Assembly: GCA_963741615.1 (NCBI GenBank)
Contig: CAVUIU010000029.1
Span: 434,001-498,000 of the forward strand
From: UBA9676 sp963741615
Lineage (GTDB): Bacteria; Actinomycetota; Actinomycetes; Streptosporangiales; Streptosporangiaceae
DNA: 64,000 bases
Direction: 5' to 3'
Shown here: positions 15,816 through 24,872 of the stretch, one piece after another
How positions within the stretch are numbered: the first letter of the stretch is position 1
Layout: the number at the start of each line of letters is the position of its first letter
The notes under the pieces: generated by a model
What the model was told of the DNA's origin: nothing
Seen by the model: the letters and a program-made list of their open reading frames with translations, nothing else
Database searches by the model: none
Translations under genes and position numbers: made by a program

Positions 15816-16718
15816 GTGACCGCGGCCATCTCCGTCCAGGACGTCCGGAAGTCCTACGGGGACCTGCGCGCGGTGGACGGGGTGACATTCGAGGTCGGCC
15901 ACGGCGAGTTCTTCGGCATCCTCGGCCCGAACGGGGCGGGCAAGACCACCACCCTGGAGATCATCGAGGGACTGCGGGAGCCGGACGGCGGCGAGGTGAG
16001 CGTCCTGGGCCTGCGGCCATGGCCGCGGAACCCGGCGCTGCTGCCCCGGATCGGCGTCCAGCTGCAGGCGACGTCGTTCTTCGAGCGGCTCACCGCCCGT
16101 GAGCAGCTGCGGACCTTCGCCGACCTCTACCGGGTCCCGGCCCGCCGCGCCGACGAGATGCTCGAGGTGGTCGGCCTGACCAGCGTGGCCGCCACCCGCA
16201 CCGAGAAGCTCTCCGGCGGCCAGGCGCAGCGGCTGTCGATCGCCTGCGCGCTGGTGCACCGCCCCGACGTGCTGTTCCTCGACGAGCCGACCGGTGCGCT
16301 GGACCCGCAGGCCCGCCGGAACCTGTGGGACCTGCTGCGGGCCATCGCGGCGGAGGGCCACACCATCGTGCTCACCACCCACCACATGGACGAGGCGGAG
16401 ACGCTCTGCCAGCGGGTGGCGATCATGGACCACGGCAAGATCCTGCAGATCGGCGCGCCGGCGGCGCTTGTGCGCGGGCTGGCGCACCCGGTCAGGATCA
16501 GCGTCGAGTCGGGCCTGCTCAGCGCCGGCGAGGCGCAGGCGGTCGCCGACGGCGCCACGGTCGCCGACGACGGCGTGTCCCTGACCTTCACCACCACCGA
16601 GCCCGCCCCGATCCTCACCCGGCTCGCGGACCACAAGGCGCTCACCGGGCTGCAGGTGGCGGGCGCCTCCCTGGAGGACGTCTTCCTCCAGCTCACCGGG
16701 CGGGAGTACCGGGCATGA
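15816..16718 (+). CDS. ABC transporter ATP-binding protein (DrrA/ABC-2 exporter type)
   Basis: The 300-residue ATPase has Walker A GPNGAGKTTT, Q-loop QLQATSF, signature LSGGQAQRLS, Walker B LFLDEPT and switch His in LTTHH. The C-terminal extension ending LEDVFLQLTGREYRA is typical of the drug/lipid exporter ATPases that pair with ABC-2 permeases. The stop overlaps the permease ATG (ATGA). GTG 15816 is preferred over an earlier GTG because a -10-like box lies between them. The cargo is unknown. Confidence 0.9.
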   Translation: MTAAISVQDVRKSYGDLRAVDGVTFEVGHGEFFGILGPNGAGKTTTLEIIEGLREPDGGEVSVLGLRPWPRNPALLPRIGVQLQATSFFERLTAREQLRTFADLYRVPARRADEMLEVVGLTSVAATRTEKLSGGQAQRLSIACALVHRPDVLFLDEPTGALDPQARRNLWDLLRAIAAEGHTIVLTTHHMDEAETLCQRVAIMDHGKILQIGAPAALVRGLAHPVRISVESGLLSAGEAQAVADGATVADDGVSLTFTTTEPAPILTRLADHKALTGLQVAGASLEDVFLQLTGREYRA

Positions 16719-17848
16719 CAACCAGCAAGCTGCCGGCGCCACCGGCCCAGGCCGAAGACGTGAGCCCCCGCCGCCGGGGGACGAACTGGCAGGGCTTCCG
16801 GAGCCTGTCCCGGGCCATGTTCCGCGGCTTCGTCCGGGACCGGGCGGCCCTGTTCTTCACGATCCTGTTCCCGGTGCTGTTCCTGCTGCTGTTCGGCTCC
16901 CTCTACAAGAGCAGCAGCACCCCCAAGATCAACGTCGTCGAGGTGGGCCGGGTGAGCGTGCTCGACCAGGCACGGGCGGCCAGCCGCCAGCTGGACACGG
17001 TGCTCACGGTCACCCACACCGCCAGCCTGGCCCACGCCCTGAACGAGGTCCGGCAGGCCAACGTCAACGCGGCCGTGCAGCAGCAGGGCGGCAGGCTCAT
17101 CGTCCACTACTCGATCGCGAACCCCACCACCGCCGGGGTGGTCAACAGCGTGTTCTCCGGCATCGTGCAGGCGGCGAACCAGGCCGCGACGCATAAGCCA
17201 GCGGCCTACCAGCTGGCCACCCAGCAGGTGGAGGACAAGTCGCTCAAACCGATTCAGTACCTGACGCCGGGACTGCTCGGCTGGGCGATCGCCTCCGGCG
17301 GCGCGTTTGGGGCCGCGCTCACCCTGGTCGGGTGGCGGAAGAACAAGCTGCTGCGCAGGCTCCGGCTCGCCCCGGTCGGCACGACGTCGATCGTCACCGC
17401 CCGGATCACGGTGAGCGTCGCGGTCGCGATCGTCGAGACGTTCGTGTTCATCGCCATCGCCACCACCCCCTATTTCGGGCTCAAGCTGACCGCCTACTGG
17501 TGGATGGCGATCCCGGTCGTCATCTGTGGCACGCTCGCCTTCCTGTCCATCGGGCTGCTGGTAGGGGCGCTGGCCAAGTCCCAGGAGGCCGCGACCGCGA
17601 TAGTGAACCTGATCGTCCTGCCGATGGCGTTCCTGGGCGGTGCGTTCATCCCGCTCGCCTTCGCGCCGCAATGGATCGTGAAGGTCTCCTACTTCATGCC
17701 GCTGCGCTACCTGGTGGTCGGCATGCAGAACGTGATGGCCCGGGGCGACGGCCCGGCTTCCGCGCTGCCCGCCATGGGCATCCTGCTCGGGTTCGCCGCC
17801 GTGCTCACCGTGATCGCGGTCCGGGTGTTCCGGTGGGACGAGATATGA
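16715..17848 (+). CDS. ABC-2 type transporter permease
   Basis: The 377-residue membrane protein has one N-terminal membrane segment (about 42-65), a large extracytoplasmic domain of roughly 130 residues rich in Gln and Asn, then five membrane segments ending VLTVIAVRVFRWDEI. This is the layout of YhgE/ABC-2 family exporters. It works with the overlapping ATPase gene. No cargo can be assigned. Its 3' end is followed after 32 bases by the glycine riboswitch, so read-through into gcvP is possible but the aptamer would still control it. Confidence 0.88.
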   Translation: MTTSKLPAPPAQAEDVSPRRRGTNWQGFRSLSRAMFRGFVRDRAALFFTILFPVLFLLLFGSLYKSSSTPKINVVEVGRVSVLDQARAASRQLDTVLTVTHTASLAHALNEVRQANVNAAVQQQGGRLIVHYSIANPTTAGVVNSVFSGIVQAANQAATHKPAAYQLATQQVEDKSLKPIQYLTPGLLGWAIASGGAFGAALTLVGWRKNKLLRRLRLAPVGTTSIVTARITVSVAVAIVETFVFIAIATTPYFGLKLTAYWWMAIPVVICGTLAFLSIGLLVGALAKSQEAATAIVNLIVLPMAFLGGAFIPLAFAPQWIVKVSYFMPLRYLVVGMQNVMARGDGPASALPAMGILLGFAAVLTVIAVRVFRWDEI

Positions 17849-17880
17849 CCCTGTCCTTCCGGTAAGCTCGGGAGCGCCGG

Positions 17881-18078
17881 CGACACCGTCCGGGAGAGAT
17901 CCCGTGCCGCCAGCGCGGGGCGCCGAAGGGGCAACCTCCCCGGAACCTCTCAGGCACCAGGGACCGGACGGGACAGGCATCTCTGGAGTCGTGGTGCCCC
18001 AACGGCGGGGGGCGATGACAGAGGGGGAGGACCCTGAGCCGGGTGCCCAGTACCCGGTGGCTCCCCTCTGGAGGCTCC
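17881..18078 (+). promoter_or_regulatory. Glycine riboswitch: one complete aptamer plus a shortened 3' ghost aptamer, upstream of gcvP
   Basis: The P1 stem pairs CCGTCCGG (17886-17893) with CCGGACGG (17964-17971). Inside are the conserved GGGAGAG, CGCCGAAGGGGCAA (17921-17934) and CCTCTCAGG (17946-17954) blocks of the gcvT/glycine class. A second full aptamer is absent: only a stub remains, CTCTG (17981-17985) pairing with CAGAG (18019-18023) around a GCCCC/GGGGC hairpin. Downstream AGAGGGG (18020-18026) can instead pair with CCCCTCT (18063-18069), directly against the ribosome site GGAGG (18070-18074). A GAGCC-GGGT/ACCC-GGCTC hairpin lies between. The two pairings share bases 18020-18023 and so exclude each other, a plausible translational switch. 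Confidence 0.85.
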
Positions 18079-20913
18079 ATGGACTTCTCCGCACGCCACA
18101 TCGGGACGTCCCCGGCCGAGCAGCGGCAGATGCTCGCCACGGTCGGCTATACCTCGCTGGACGAGCTCACCACGGCCGCGCTGCCACCGGCGCTGGCCCG
18201 CACCGGCGCGGCCGGCCTGCGCGGCCTGCCCGGGCCGCTGTCGGAGACCGAGGCGGAGGCCGAGCTGCGCCGGCTGGCGGGCCGGAACACCGTCCTGACC
18301 TCCATGATCGGGCTCGGCTACTACCCGACCATCACCCCGGCCGTGATCCGCCGGAACGTGCTGGAGAACCCCGCCTGGTACACGGCCTACACGCCCTACC
18401 AGCCGGAGATCTCGCAGGGGCGGCTGGAAGCCCTGCTGAACTTCCAGACGATGATCGCCGACCTGACCGGGCTGCCGGTGGCGGGCGCGTCCCTGCTGGA
18501 CGAGGCGACCGCCGCCGCCGAGGCGATGACCCTTGCCCGCCGGGCGGCGGGCAAGGGCAGGATCTTCCTGGCCGACGCCGGCTGCCTGCCGCAGACGCTG
18601 GCGGTGCTGGCCACCCGCGCCGAGCCGCTCGGCATCGACCTGGTCGTCGCCCCGCTCACCCCGGAGGTGGTGGCGGCCCAGCCGGACGGGGAACTGTTCG
18701 GCGTGCTGCTGGCCTGCCCGGCGGCCAGCGGCGAGATCGCCGACCCGCGGCCGGTCATCGCCGCCGCCAGCGCCCGGGGGGCGGCGGTCGCCGTTGCCGC
18801 GGACCTGCTCGCGCTGACCCTGCTCACGCCGCCGGGGGAGCTGGGCGCCGACATCGCGGTCGGCACCACCCAGCGGTTCGGCGTCCCGATGGGCTTCGGC
18901 GGGCCGCACGCCGCCTACATCGCGGTCAGCGACCGCCTGCACCGGCAGCTGCCGGGCCGCCTGGTGGGCGTCTCGGTGGACGCCGACGGCAATCCCGCCT
19001 ACCGGCTCGCGCTGCAGGTCCGGGAGCAGCACATCCGCCGGGAGAAGGCGACCAGCAACATCTGCACCGCGCAGGTCCTGCTGGCGGTCGTCGCCGCGAT
19101 GTACGCCGCCTACCACGGCCCCGACGGCCTGGCGGCAATCGCCCGCCGGGTGCACGGCAAGGCCGCGGTGCTGGCGGCGACGTTGCGCGCCCAGGGTGCC
19201 GCGGTGGATACCCCCGCGTTCTTCGACACCATCGGGGTACGCGGGCTGCCGGGCGGCGCGGCGGCCGCGGTGGAACGGGCCCGGCAGGCCGGCTACAACG
19301 TGTACCTGGCGGACCCGGAGACGGTGCAGGTTGCCTGCGACGAGACGACCACCGACGCCCACCTGCGCGAGGTCGCGGCCGCGCTGGCCGGCGAGGCCGC
19401 CGGGACGCTGAGCCTGGCGGAGGCGCACGACGCGCTCCCGGCGGAGCTGCGGCGCACCTCGGCCTACCTCACCCACCCGGTCTTCCACGAGCACCGGAGC
19501 GAGACGGCCATGCTCCGTTACCTGCGCCGGCTGGCCGATTTCGACATCGCCCTCGACCGGTCGATGATCCCACTGGGCTCGTGCACCCTGAAGCTGAACG
19601 CGGCGGCGGAGATGGAGGCCATCACCTGGCCGGAGTTCGCCGACCTGCACCCCTTCGCGCCACCGGAGCAGGCGCTCGGCTACGCCGAGCTCATCGGCGG
19701 GCTGGAGAGCTGGCTGGCCGAGATCACCGGTTACCAGGCCGTGTCGCTGCAGCCGAACGCCGGGTCGCAGGGGGAGCTGGCCGGCCTGCTCGCGATCCGC
19801 CACTACCACACCGCCCGCGGCGCGGCCGGGCGCGACATGTGCCTGATCCCGGAGTCGGCGCACGGCACGAACGCCGCCAGCGCGGTGCTCGCCGGGCTGC
19901 GGGTGGCGGTGGTCAAGTGCGGCGGCGACGGCGCCATCGACCTCGGCGACCTGCGGGCGAAGCTGGCAGAAAACGAGGGACGGGTGGCCGCGATCATGCT
20001 GACCTACCCGTCCACCAACGGTGTCTTCGAGGAGACCGTGACCGACGTCTGCGACCTCGTGCACGCCGCGGGCGGCCAGGTGTACGTGGACGGCGCCAAC
20101 CTCAACGCGCTGGTCGGGCTGGCCAGGCTGGGCCGCTTCGGTGCCGACGTGTCCCACCTGAACCTGCACAAGACGTTCTGCATCCCACACGGCGGCGGCG
20201 GGCCGGGCGTGGGACCGGTCGCGGCCCGCGAGCACCTGGCCCCCTTCCTGCCGGGTGCACCGGGCGCCGGGCCGGTCGCGGCGGCCCCGTACGGGTCGGC
20301 GGGCATCCTGCCGATCTCCTGGGCCTACATCGCGATGATGGGCGCCGGCGGCCTGCGCCGCGCGACCCAGGCGGCCATCCTGGCCGCGAACTACGTGGCG
20401 AGACGGCTGTCGCCGCACTACCCGGTGCTCTACACCGGCCGGGAGGGGCTGGTCGCCCACGAGTGCATCATCGACCTGCGGCCGATCACCAGGCACAGCG
20501 GGGTCACCGTCAACGACGTGGCCAAGCGGCTGATCGACTATGGGCTGCACGCGCCCACCATGTCGTTCCCGGTGGCGGGCACGCTCATGGTCGAGCCGAC
20601 CGAGAGCGAGAACCTGGCCGAGCTGGACCGGTTCTGCGCAGCGATGATCGCGATCCGGCAGGAGATCGCGCGGGTCGAGAGCGGCGAATACGACCCGCAG
20701 GACAACCCGCTTCGCAATGCCCCGCACACGGCGTCGATGCTGCTCGCCGCCGACTGGAAGCATCCCTACGAACGCGAGGACGCGGCCTACCCGCTGCCGG
20801 GGGACCGCCGGGCCAAGTACTGGCCCCCGGTGCGGCGGATCGACCAGGCCTACGGGGACCGCCACCTGGTCTGCGCCTGCCCCCCCGTGAGTGCCTTCGA
20901 GGACGGGTCCTGA
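18079..20913 (+). CDS. gcvP: Glycine dehydrogenase (decarboxylating), P-protein of the glycine cleavage system
   Basis: The 944-residue single-chain P-protein decarboxylates glycine using PLP and passes the aminomethyl group to the lipoyl H-protein. It begins MDFSARHIGTSPAEQRQML, the family N-terminus, with GGAGG four bases upstream. The N-terminal pseudo-half (PTITPAVIRRN, AYTPYQPEISQGRLE) and the catalytic C-terminal half (PLP lysine in LNLHKTFCIPHGGGGPG) are both complete. gcvT and gcvH are not in the window. Control by the upstream riboswitch is expected. Confidence 0.96.
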   Translation: MDFSARHIGTSPAEQRQMLATVGYTSLDELTTAALPPALARTGAAGLRGLPGPLSETEAEAELRRLAGRNTVLTSMIGLGYYPTITPAVIRRNVLENPAWYTAYTPYQPEISQGRLEALLNFQTMIADLTGLPVAGASLLDEATAAAEAMTLARRAAGKGRIFLADAGCLPQTLAVLATRAEPLGIDLVVAPLTPEVVAAQPDGELFGVLLACPAASGEIADPRPVIAAASARGAAVAVAADLLALTLLTPPGELGADIAVGTTQRFGVPMGFGGPHAAYIAVSDRLHRQLPGRLVGVSVDADGNPAYRLALQVREQHIRREKATSNICTAQVLLAVVAAMYAAYHGPDGLAAIARRVHGKAAVLAATLRAQGAAVDTPAFFDTIGVRGLPGGAAAAVERARQAGYNVYLADPETVQVACDETTTDAHLREVAAALAGEAAGTLSLAEAHDALPAELRRTSAYLTHPVFHEHRSETAMLRYLRRLADFDIALDRSMIPLGSCTLKLNAAAEMEAITWPEFADLHPFAPPEQALGYAELIGGLESWLAEITGYQAVSLQPNAGSQGELAGLLAIRHYHTARGAAGRDMCLIPESAHGTNAASAVLAGLRVAVVKCGGDGAIDLGDLRAKLAENEGRVAAIMLTYPSTNGVFEETVTDVCDLVHAAGGQVYVDGANLNALVGLARLGRFGADVSHLNLHKTFCIPHGGGGPGVGPVAAREHLAPFLPGAPGAGPVAAAPYGSAGILPISWAYIAMMGAGGLRRATQAAILAANYVARRLSPHYPVLYTGREGLVAHECIIDLRPITRHSGVTVNDVAKRLIDYGLHAPTMSFPVAGTLMVEPTESENLAELDRFCAAMIAIRQEIARVESGEYDPQDNPLRNAPHTASMLLAADWKHPYEREDAAYPLPGDRRAKYWPPVRRIDQAYGDRHLVCACPPVSAFEDGS

Positions 20914-21554
20914 CCGGCCCGGCGCCCGGGCAGAAGATCACGGCCGTGGTCTTCGATCTCGGGGGAGTACTCCTGGACTGGAATCCCCGGTACCTCTACC
21001 GGCAGCTGTTCGCGGACCCGACCGAGATGGAGGACTTCCTCGCCCGGATCTGCACCCAGGACTGGCACCACGCGCACGACCTGGGGGAGGACGTCACGCG
21101 GTCATGCCGCCGCCTCGCCCGGCGGTACCCCGCCCACCGGGACATGATCATGGCGTGGGCGGAGCGCGGCGAGGAGATGGTGGCCGGCCAGATCGATGGC
21201 ACTGTCGAGGTTCTCGCCGAGCTGAAGGCGGACGGCATGCAGTGCCTGGCTCTCAGCAACATGGAGCCCACGACGTTCCCCCCGCGGCGGGCCAGGTTCG
21301 CGTTCATGGACTGGCTCGACGGCTTCGTCATCTCCGGGTTCGAGGGTGTGGCCAAGCCTGACCGGAGGATCTTCGAGATCCTGCTGCGCCGGTACCAGCT
21401 GGAACCGGCGGCAACGGTCTTCATCGACGACCACCTGGCGAACGTCGAGGCCGCCGCCGAGATGGGCCTGCGCGCCCATCGGTACACCACGGCCAGCAAG
21501 CTCCGGCGCCAGCTGCGTGCGCTCGGCCTGACGGGACCGGCGGCGGGACCTTAG
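20910..21554 (+). CDS. HAD-superfamily hydrolase with no standard start codon at its natural N-terminus
   Basis: The protein has HAD motif I AVVFDLGGVLLDWNP, motif II LALSNM, motif III K in VAKPDRRIFE and motif IV FIDDHLANVEAA, as in the haloacid dehalogenase/epoxide hydrolase-N-terminal group of small phosphatases. No in-frame ATG, GTG or TTG lies between the gcvP stop and motif I. CTG at 20910 overlaps the gcvP TGA and would give a family-like N-terminus (LTGPAPGQKITAVVFD). GTG at 20946 would begin inside strand 1 and remove it in part. Start is therefore uncertain; coupling to gcvP translation is likely. Confidence 0.75.
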   Translation: MTGPAPGQKITAVVFDLGGVLLDWNPRYLYRQLFADPTEMEDFLARICTQDWHHAHDLGEDVTRSCRRLARRYPAHRDMIMAWAERGEEMVAGQIDGTVEVLAELKADGMQCLALSNMEPTTFPPRRARFAFMDWLDGFVISGFEGVAKPDRRIFEILLRRYQLEPAATVFIDDHLANVEAAAEMGLRAHRYTTASKLRRQLRALGLTGPAAGP

Positions 21555-21641
21555 GCCCTGCCCGCACGATATTGGTGCTGGGAACGTCGTGGGCGAGCCG
21601 GGCCCGCCCGCTGGCCCGTACCCGTCCAGGAAGCGCCAGCC

Positions 21642-22763
21642 GTGACACCCACCAGCGCCAGAGCCCGCACTGCCGTCGATTTCGCCGCGCGGCCCATGCT
21701 CGTCTTCTGGGAGACGACGCGGGCCTGCCAGCTCGCGTGCCGCCACTGCCGGGCGTCCGCCCAGCCGCGGGCGCTCCCCGGCGAACTCGGGCGCCGCGAA
21801 GGGCACCGGCTCATCGACCAGGTGGCGGGATTCGGTTCCCCGCACCCGATCCTCGTCCTCACCGGCGGTGACTGCCTGCTGCGGCCCGACCTGTTCGATC
21901 TCATCGGGCATGCCAGATCGGCCGGGATCCCGATCGCGCTGTCGCCGTCGGTGACCCCGGCACTTGACCGCGCCATGATCGGCCGCATCGCGGAATCCGG
22001 TGTCAAGGCGGTGTCGGTCAGCCTCGACGGCGCCACGGCCGCCACCCACGAGGGCATCCGCGGTATCCCCGGTCACTTCCCTGACACCGTCGCCGCCATC
22101 GCCGCCCTTGTCGGTGCCGGCCTGCCGGTCCAGGTCAACACGACCGTCATGCGCGCCAACGTGGCCGAACTGGCCCAGGTAGCCACCCTGCTTGACCGGC
22201 TCAGCGTGCACGCCTGGGAGGTCTTCTTCCTCGTGCAGACCGGCCGGGGGACGGCCGAGGGCGCGGTGACACCGGCGGAGCACGAGGACGTCTGCCATTT
22301 CCTGTATGACGCGTCCCAGCATGGCTTCGTGGTGCGGACAGTGGAGGCGCCGTTCTTCCGGCGCGTCGTCGCGGCCAGGCGGGCCGGGATCCCGGCGCCG
22401 CGGCGGCCCCTCTACCGGGCGCTGTCAGGCGAACTCGGCCGCTCACTGGGCGTGCCCGCCCGGCGGCCCCGCGCGCACACCGCAGCGACCCGGGACGGCA
22501 AGGGCATCGTTTTCATCGCCCACAACGGGGATGTCTTCCCGGCCGGGTTCCTCCCGCTGGCACTGGGCAACGTGCGCGAGCGGCCGCTGAGCCGGATCTA
22601 CCGGGACGACCCGGTGCTGGTCGCGATCCGCCAGGCCCGGTTCGGCGGCCGGTGCGGCCGCTGCGCCTACGCAGACCTCTGCGGTGGATCGCGGGCCCGC
22701 GCCTACGCGGCCACCGGCGATCCGCTGGCCGAGGACCCGGCCTGCCCGTTCCAGCCCGCATGA
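21642..22763 (+). CDS. Radical SAM protein with C-terminal SPASM-like Cys cluster
   Basis: The 373-residue protein has the SAM-cluster motif CQLACRHC, a GGD motif and a barrel with SVSLDGA, then a Cys-rich tail (CGRCAYADLCGG ... DPACPF) that would hold an auxiliary iron-sulfur cluster. The opening DFAARPMLVFWETTRACQ matches an actinobacterial radical SAM/SPASM subgroup related to PqqE/MftC peptide modifiers and heme-pathway proteins. No short precursor peptide was found next to it, so peptide modification is not supported. GTG 21642 follows AGGAAG. Confidence 0.85.
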   Translation: MTPTSARARTAVDFAARPMLVFWETTRACQLACRHCRASAQPRALPGELGRREGHRLIDQVAGFGSPHPILVLTGGDCLLRPDLFDLIGHARSAGIPIALSPSVTPALDRAMIGRIAESGVKAVSVSLDGATAATHEGIRGIPGHFPDTVAAIAALVGAGLPVQVNTTVMRANVAELAQVATLLDRLSVHAWEVFFLVQTGRGTAEGAVTPAEHEDVCHFLYDASQHGFVVRTVEAPFFRRVVAARRAGIPAPRRPLYRALSGELGRSLGVPARRPRAHTAATRDGKGIVFIAHNGDVFPAGFLPLALGNVRERPLSRIYRDDPVLVAIRQARFGGRCGRCAYADLCGGSRARAYAATGDPLAEDPACPFQPA

Positions 22764-22785
22764 ACGGCGCGGCAGCCGCGCCCGC

Positions 22786-22825
22786 CTTCCCCCGCGGGGA
22801 AGCCCTGCGCGCATAGAGTTGCTGC
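22786..22825 (+). terminator. Terminator-like hairpin and leaderless promoter between the radical SAM gene and uvrC
   Basis: CTTCCCC-CGC-GGGGAAG (22786-22802) is a perfect 7-bp stem with a 3-base loop and likely ends the upstream transcript. TAGAGT (22814-22819) is six bases before the uvrC GTG at 22826, so uvrC is probably read from a leaderless mRNA. Confidence 0.5.
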
Positions 22826-24853
22826 GTGACGGATCCCCATGCCTACCGGCCGTCCCCGGGCTCGATTCCTGAGTCGCCGGGGGTCTACCGGTTCCACGAC
22901 GGCCGGGGCCGGGTCATCTATGTGGGCAAGGCCAAGAACCTGCGGGCAAGGCTCAATTCCTACTTCGCCGATTTCGCCGGCCTGCACCCGCGCACCCAGT
23001 CGATGCTCACGTCCGCGGCCGGGGTCGACTGGACGGTCGTGGGCACCGAGGTCGAGGCGCTCCAGCTGGAGTACTCCTGGATCAAGGAGTTCGACCCCCG
23101 GTTCAACGTGCGCTACCGGGACGACAAGAGCTACCCCTACCTCGCGGTCACCATGGACGAGGAGTACCCCCGGGTCATGGTGATGCGGGGCGCCAGGCGG
23201 CGCGGGACCCGCTACTTCGGCCCGTACTCCCACGCCTGGGCCATCAGGGAGACCGTCAACACGCTGCTGCGGGTGTTCCCGGTCCGGACCTGCTCGGCCG
23301 GGGTGTTCAAGCGCGCCCGCCAGATCGGCCGGCCGTGCCTGCTGGGTTACATCGGCAAATGCTCGGCGCCCTGTGTGGAGCGGATCGGCCAGGCCGAGCA
23401 CCGCCGCCTGGCCGAGGAGTTCTGCGACTTCATGGCCGGCCAGACCGCCCGCTTCACCCGCAGGCTGGAGGCTCAGATGCGGGCCGCTGCCGCGGCCGAG
23501 GAGTTCGAGCGGGCCGCCCGGCTGCGCGATGACATCCAGGCCCTGGAGCGGGCGCTGGAGAAGCAGGCGGTGGTCCTGCCCGACGGCACCGACTGCGACG
23601 TCATAGCCCTGGCCGGGGACCAACTCGAGGCCGCCGTCCAGGTCTTCTACGTCCGCGGCGGCCGGGTCCGGGGCCAGCGCGGCTGGGTCGTGGACAAGGT
23701 CGAGGACGTCAGCGACGGCCAGCTCGTCGAGCACTTCCTGAGCCAGGTGTACGGCGGGGGCGGCATCGCCGGGAACGGGCAGCAGCCCGGTACCGGTGCG
23801 CAGGACCGGAAGGGCACCGCTGCCGGCGCTGCCGGCGCCAGCGGCGTCACCGTCCCCCGCGAGGTGCTTGTCCCGGTGCTGCCGCCCAGCGCCCAGGCGG
23901 TGGAGGAGTGGCTCGCGGGCCGCCGGGGCGGCCGGGTGAGCCTGCGGGTGCCACGCCGCGGCGACAAGAAAGCGCTGCTCGACACCGTGGCGCGGAACGC
24001 GGCGGAGTCGCTGACCCTGCACAAGACCCGGCGGGCGAGCGACCTGACCACCCGCAGCCTGGCCCTGAACGAGATCCAGGAAGCCCTGGGGCTCGACCAG
24101 GCCCCGCTACGGATCGAGTGCTATGACGTCTCCAACCTGCAGGGCACGCACGTGGTCGCGTCCATGGTGGTGTTCGAGGACGGGCTGGCACGCAAGAGCG
24201 AGTACCGCCGGTTCAGCGTCCGCGGGACCGGCGGGGAAGGCGACGTCGCCTCGGTGCACGAGGTCATCACCCGCCGCTTCCGCCGGTATCTGGAGGAACG
24301 CGAGACAACCGGCGAACTTGACGTGCTGGGCGATCCGGCGGCGGGTGCGGGCGAACCCGATTTCCGCCAGCGCAAGTTCGCCTACCAGCCCAACCTGGTG
24401 GTGATCGACGGCGGCCCGGCGCAGGTCGGCGCGGCGGTATCGGCGCTGGAAGGGCTCGGCATCGACGACGTCGCCGTGTGCGGGCTGGCCAAGCGGCTGG
24501 AGGAGGTCTGGCTGCCCGGCGAGGACGCACCGGTCATCCTGCCGCGCACCAGTGAGGGCCTCTACCTGCTGCAGCGGGTACGCGACGAGGCGCACCGCTT
24601 CGCCATCACCTACCACCGGGCGAAGCGGTCGAAGGCACTCGCCGTCAGCGAGCTCGACAGTGTCCCGGGACTCGGCCCGGCCCGCCGGGCTACGCTGCTA
24701 CGGCACTTCGGCTCGGTCCGCCGGATCGCCGCGGCCACCCCCGCGGAACTGGCGCTGGTGCCCGGCATCGGGCCGAATCTGGCCGGCGCGGTCCTTGCGG
24801 TCCTGCGGCCGGAGCAGGCAGCCGCCAAGACCACCGAGGGGGGAACGTCGTGA
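22826..24853 (+). CDS. uvrC: Excinuclease ABC subunit C
   Basis: The 675-residue nucleotide-excision repair nuclease makes both incisions around UvrB-bound damage. Domains in order: GIY-YIG (GVYRFHDGRGRVIYVGKAKN), Cys-rich and UVR motif (EEFERAARLRDDIQALE), RNase H-like 5' incision domain (IECYDVSNLQGTHVVASMVV), and tandem helix-hairpin-helix at the end (LDSVPGLGPARRATLL, LVPGIGPNLAGAV). It heads the conserved uvrC-rapZ-yvcK-whiA order of actinobacteria. An insertion of about 30 low-complexity residues near 310-345 lies between the UVR motif and the nuclease domain. Confidence 0.96.
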   Translation: MTDPHAYRPSPGSIPESPGVYRFHDGRGRVIYVGKAKNLRARLNSYFADFAGLHPRTQSMLTSAAGVDWTVVGTEVEALQLEYSWIKEFDPRFNVRYRDDKSYPYLAVTMDEEYPRVMVMRGARRRGTRYFGPYSHAWAIRETVNTLLRVFPVRTCSAGVFKRARQIGRPCLLGYIGKCSAPCVERIGQAEHRRLAEEFCDFMAGQTARFTRRLEAQMRAAAAAEEFERAARLRDDIQALERALEKQAVVLPDGTDCDVIALAGDQLEAAVQVFYVRGGRVRGQRGWVVDKVEDVSDGQLVEHFLSQVYGGGGIAGNGQQPGTGAQDRKGTAAGAAGASGVTVPREVLVPVLPPSAQAVEEWLAGRRGGRVSLRVPRRGDKKALLDTVARNAAESLTLHKTRRASDLTTRSLALNEIQEALGLDQAPLRIECYDVSNLQGTHVVASMVVFEDGLARKSEYRRFSVRGTGGEGDVASVHEVITRRFRRYLEERETTGELDVLGDPAAGAGEPDFRQRKFAYQPNLVVIDGGPAQVGAAVSALEGLGIDDVAVCGLAKRLEEVWLPGEDAPVILPRTSEGLYLLQRVRDEAHRFAITYHRAKRSKALAVSELDSVPGLGPARRATLLRHFGSVRRIAAATPAELALVPGIGPNLAGAVLAVLRPEQAAAKTTEGGTS

Positions 24854-24872
24854 CAGGCGGGGGGATGCGGGG

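Noticed and set aside
17950..20865. A 971-codon open frame on the minus strand opposite gcvP
   Set aside because: It is a GC-skewed shadow of a well-conserved gene: Arg/Gly/His-rich, no recognisable domain and no ribosome site. Similar long shadows at 3154-4782, 7139-8314, 32140-33600, 37945-39699 and 45203-46680 were rejected for the same reason.
17904..21554. A 1216-codon plus-strand frame that joins sequence inside gcvP to the HAD hydrolase
   Set aside because: Only the last ~215 codons look like protein. The rest is the out-of-frame reading of gcvP, so it is not a fusion gene.
21642..22763. A RiPP cluster around the radical SAM/SPASM protein
   Set aside because: No short precursor-like reading frame or peptide transporter or protease is adjacent, and the neighbours are a HAD hydrolase and uvrC.
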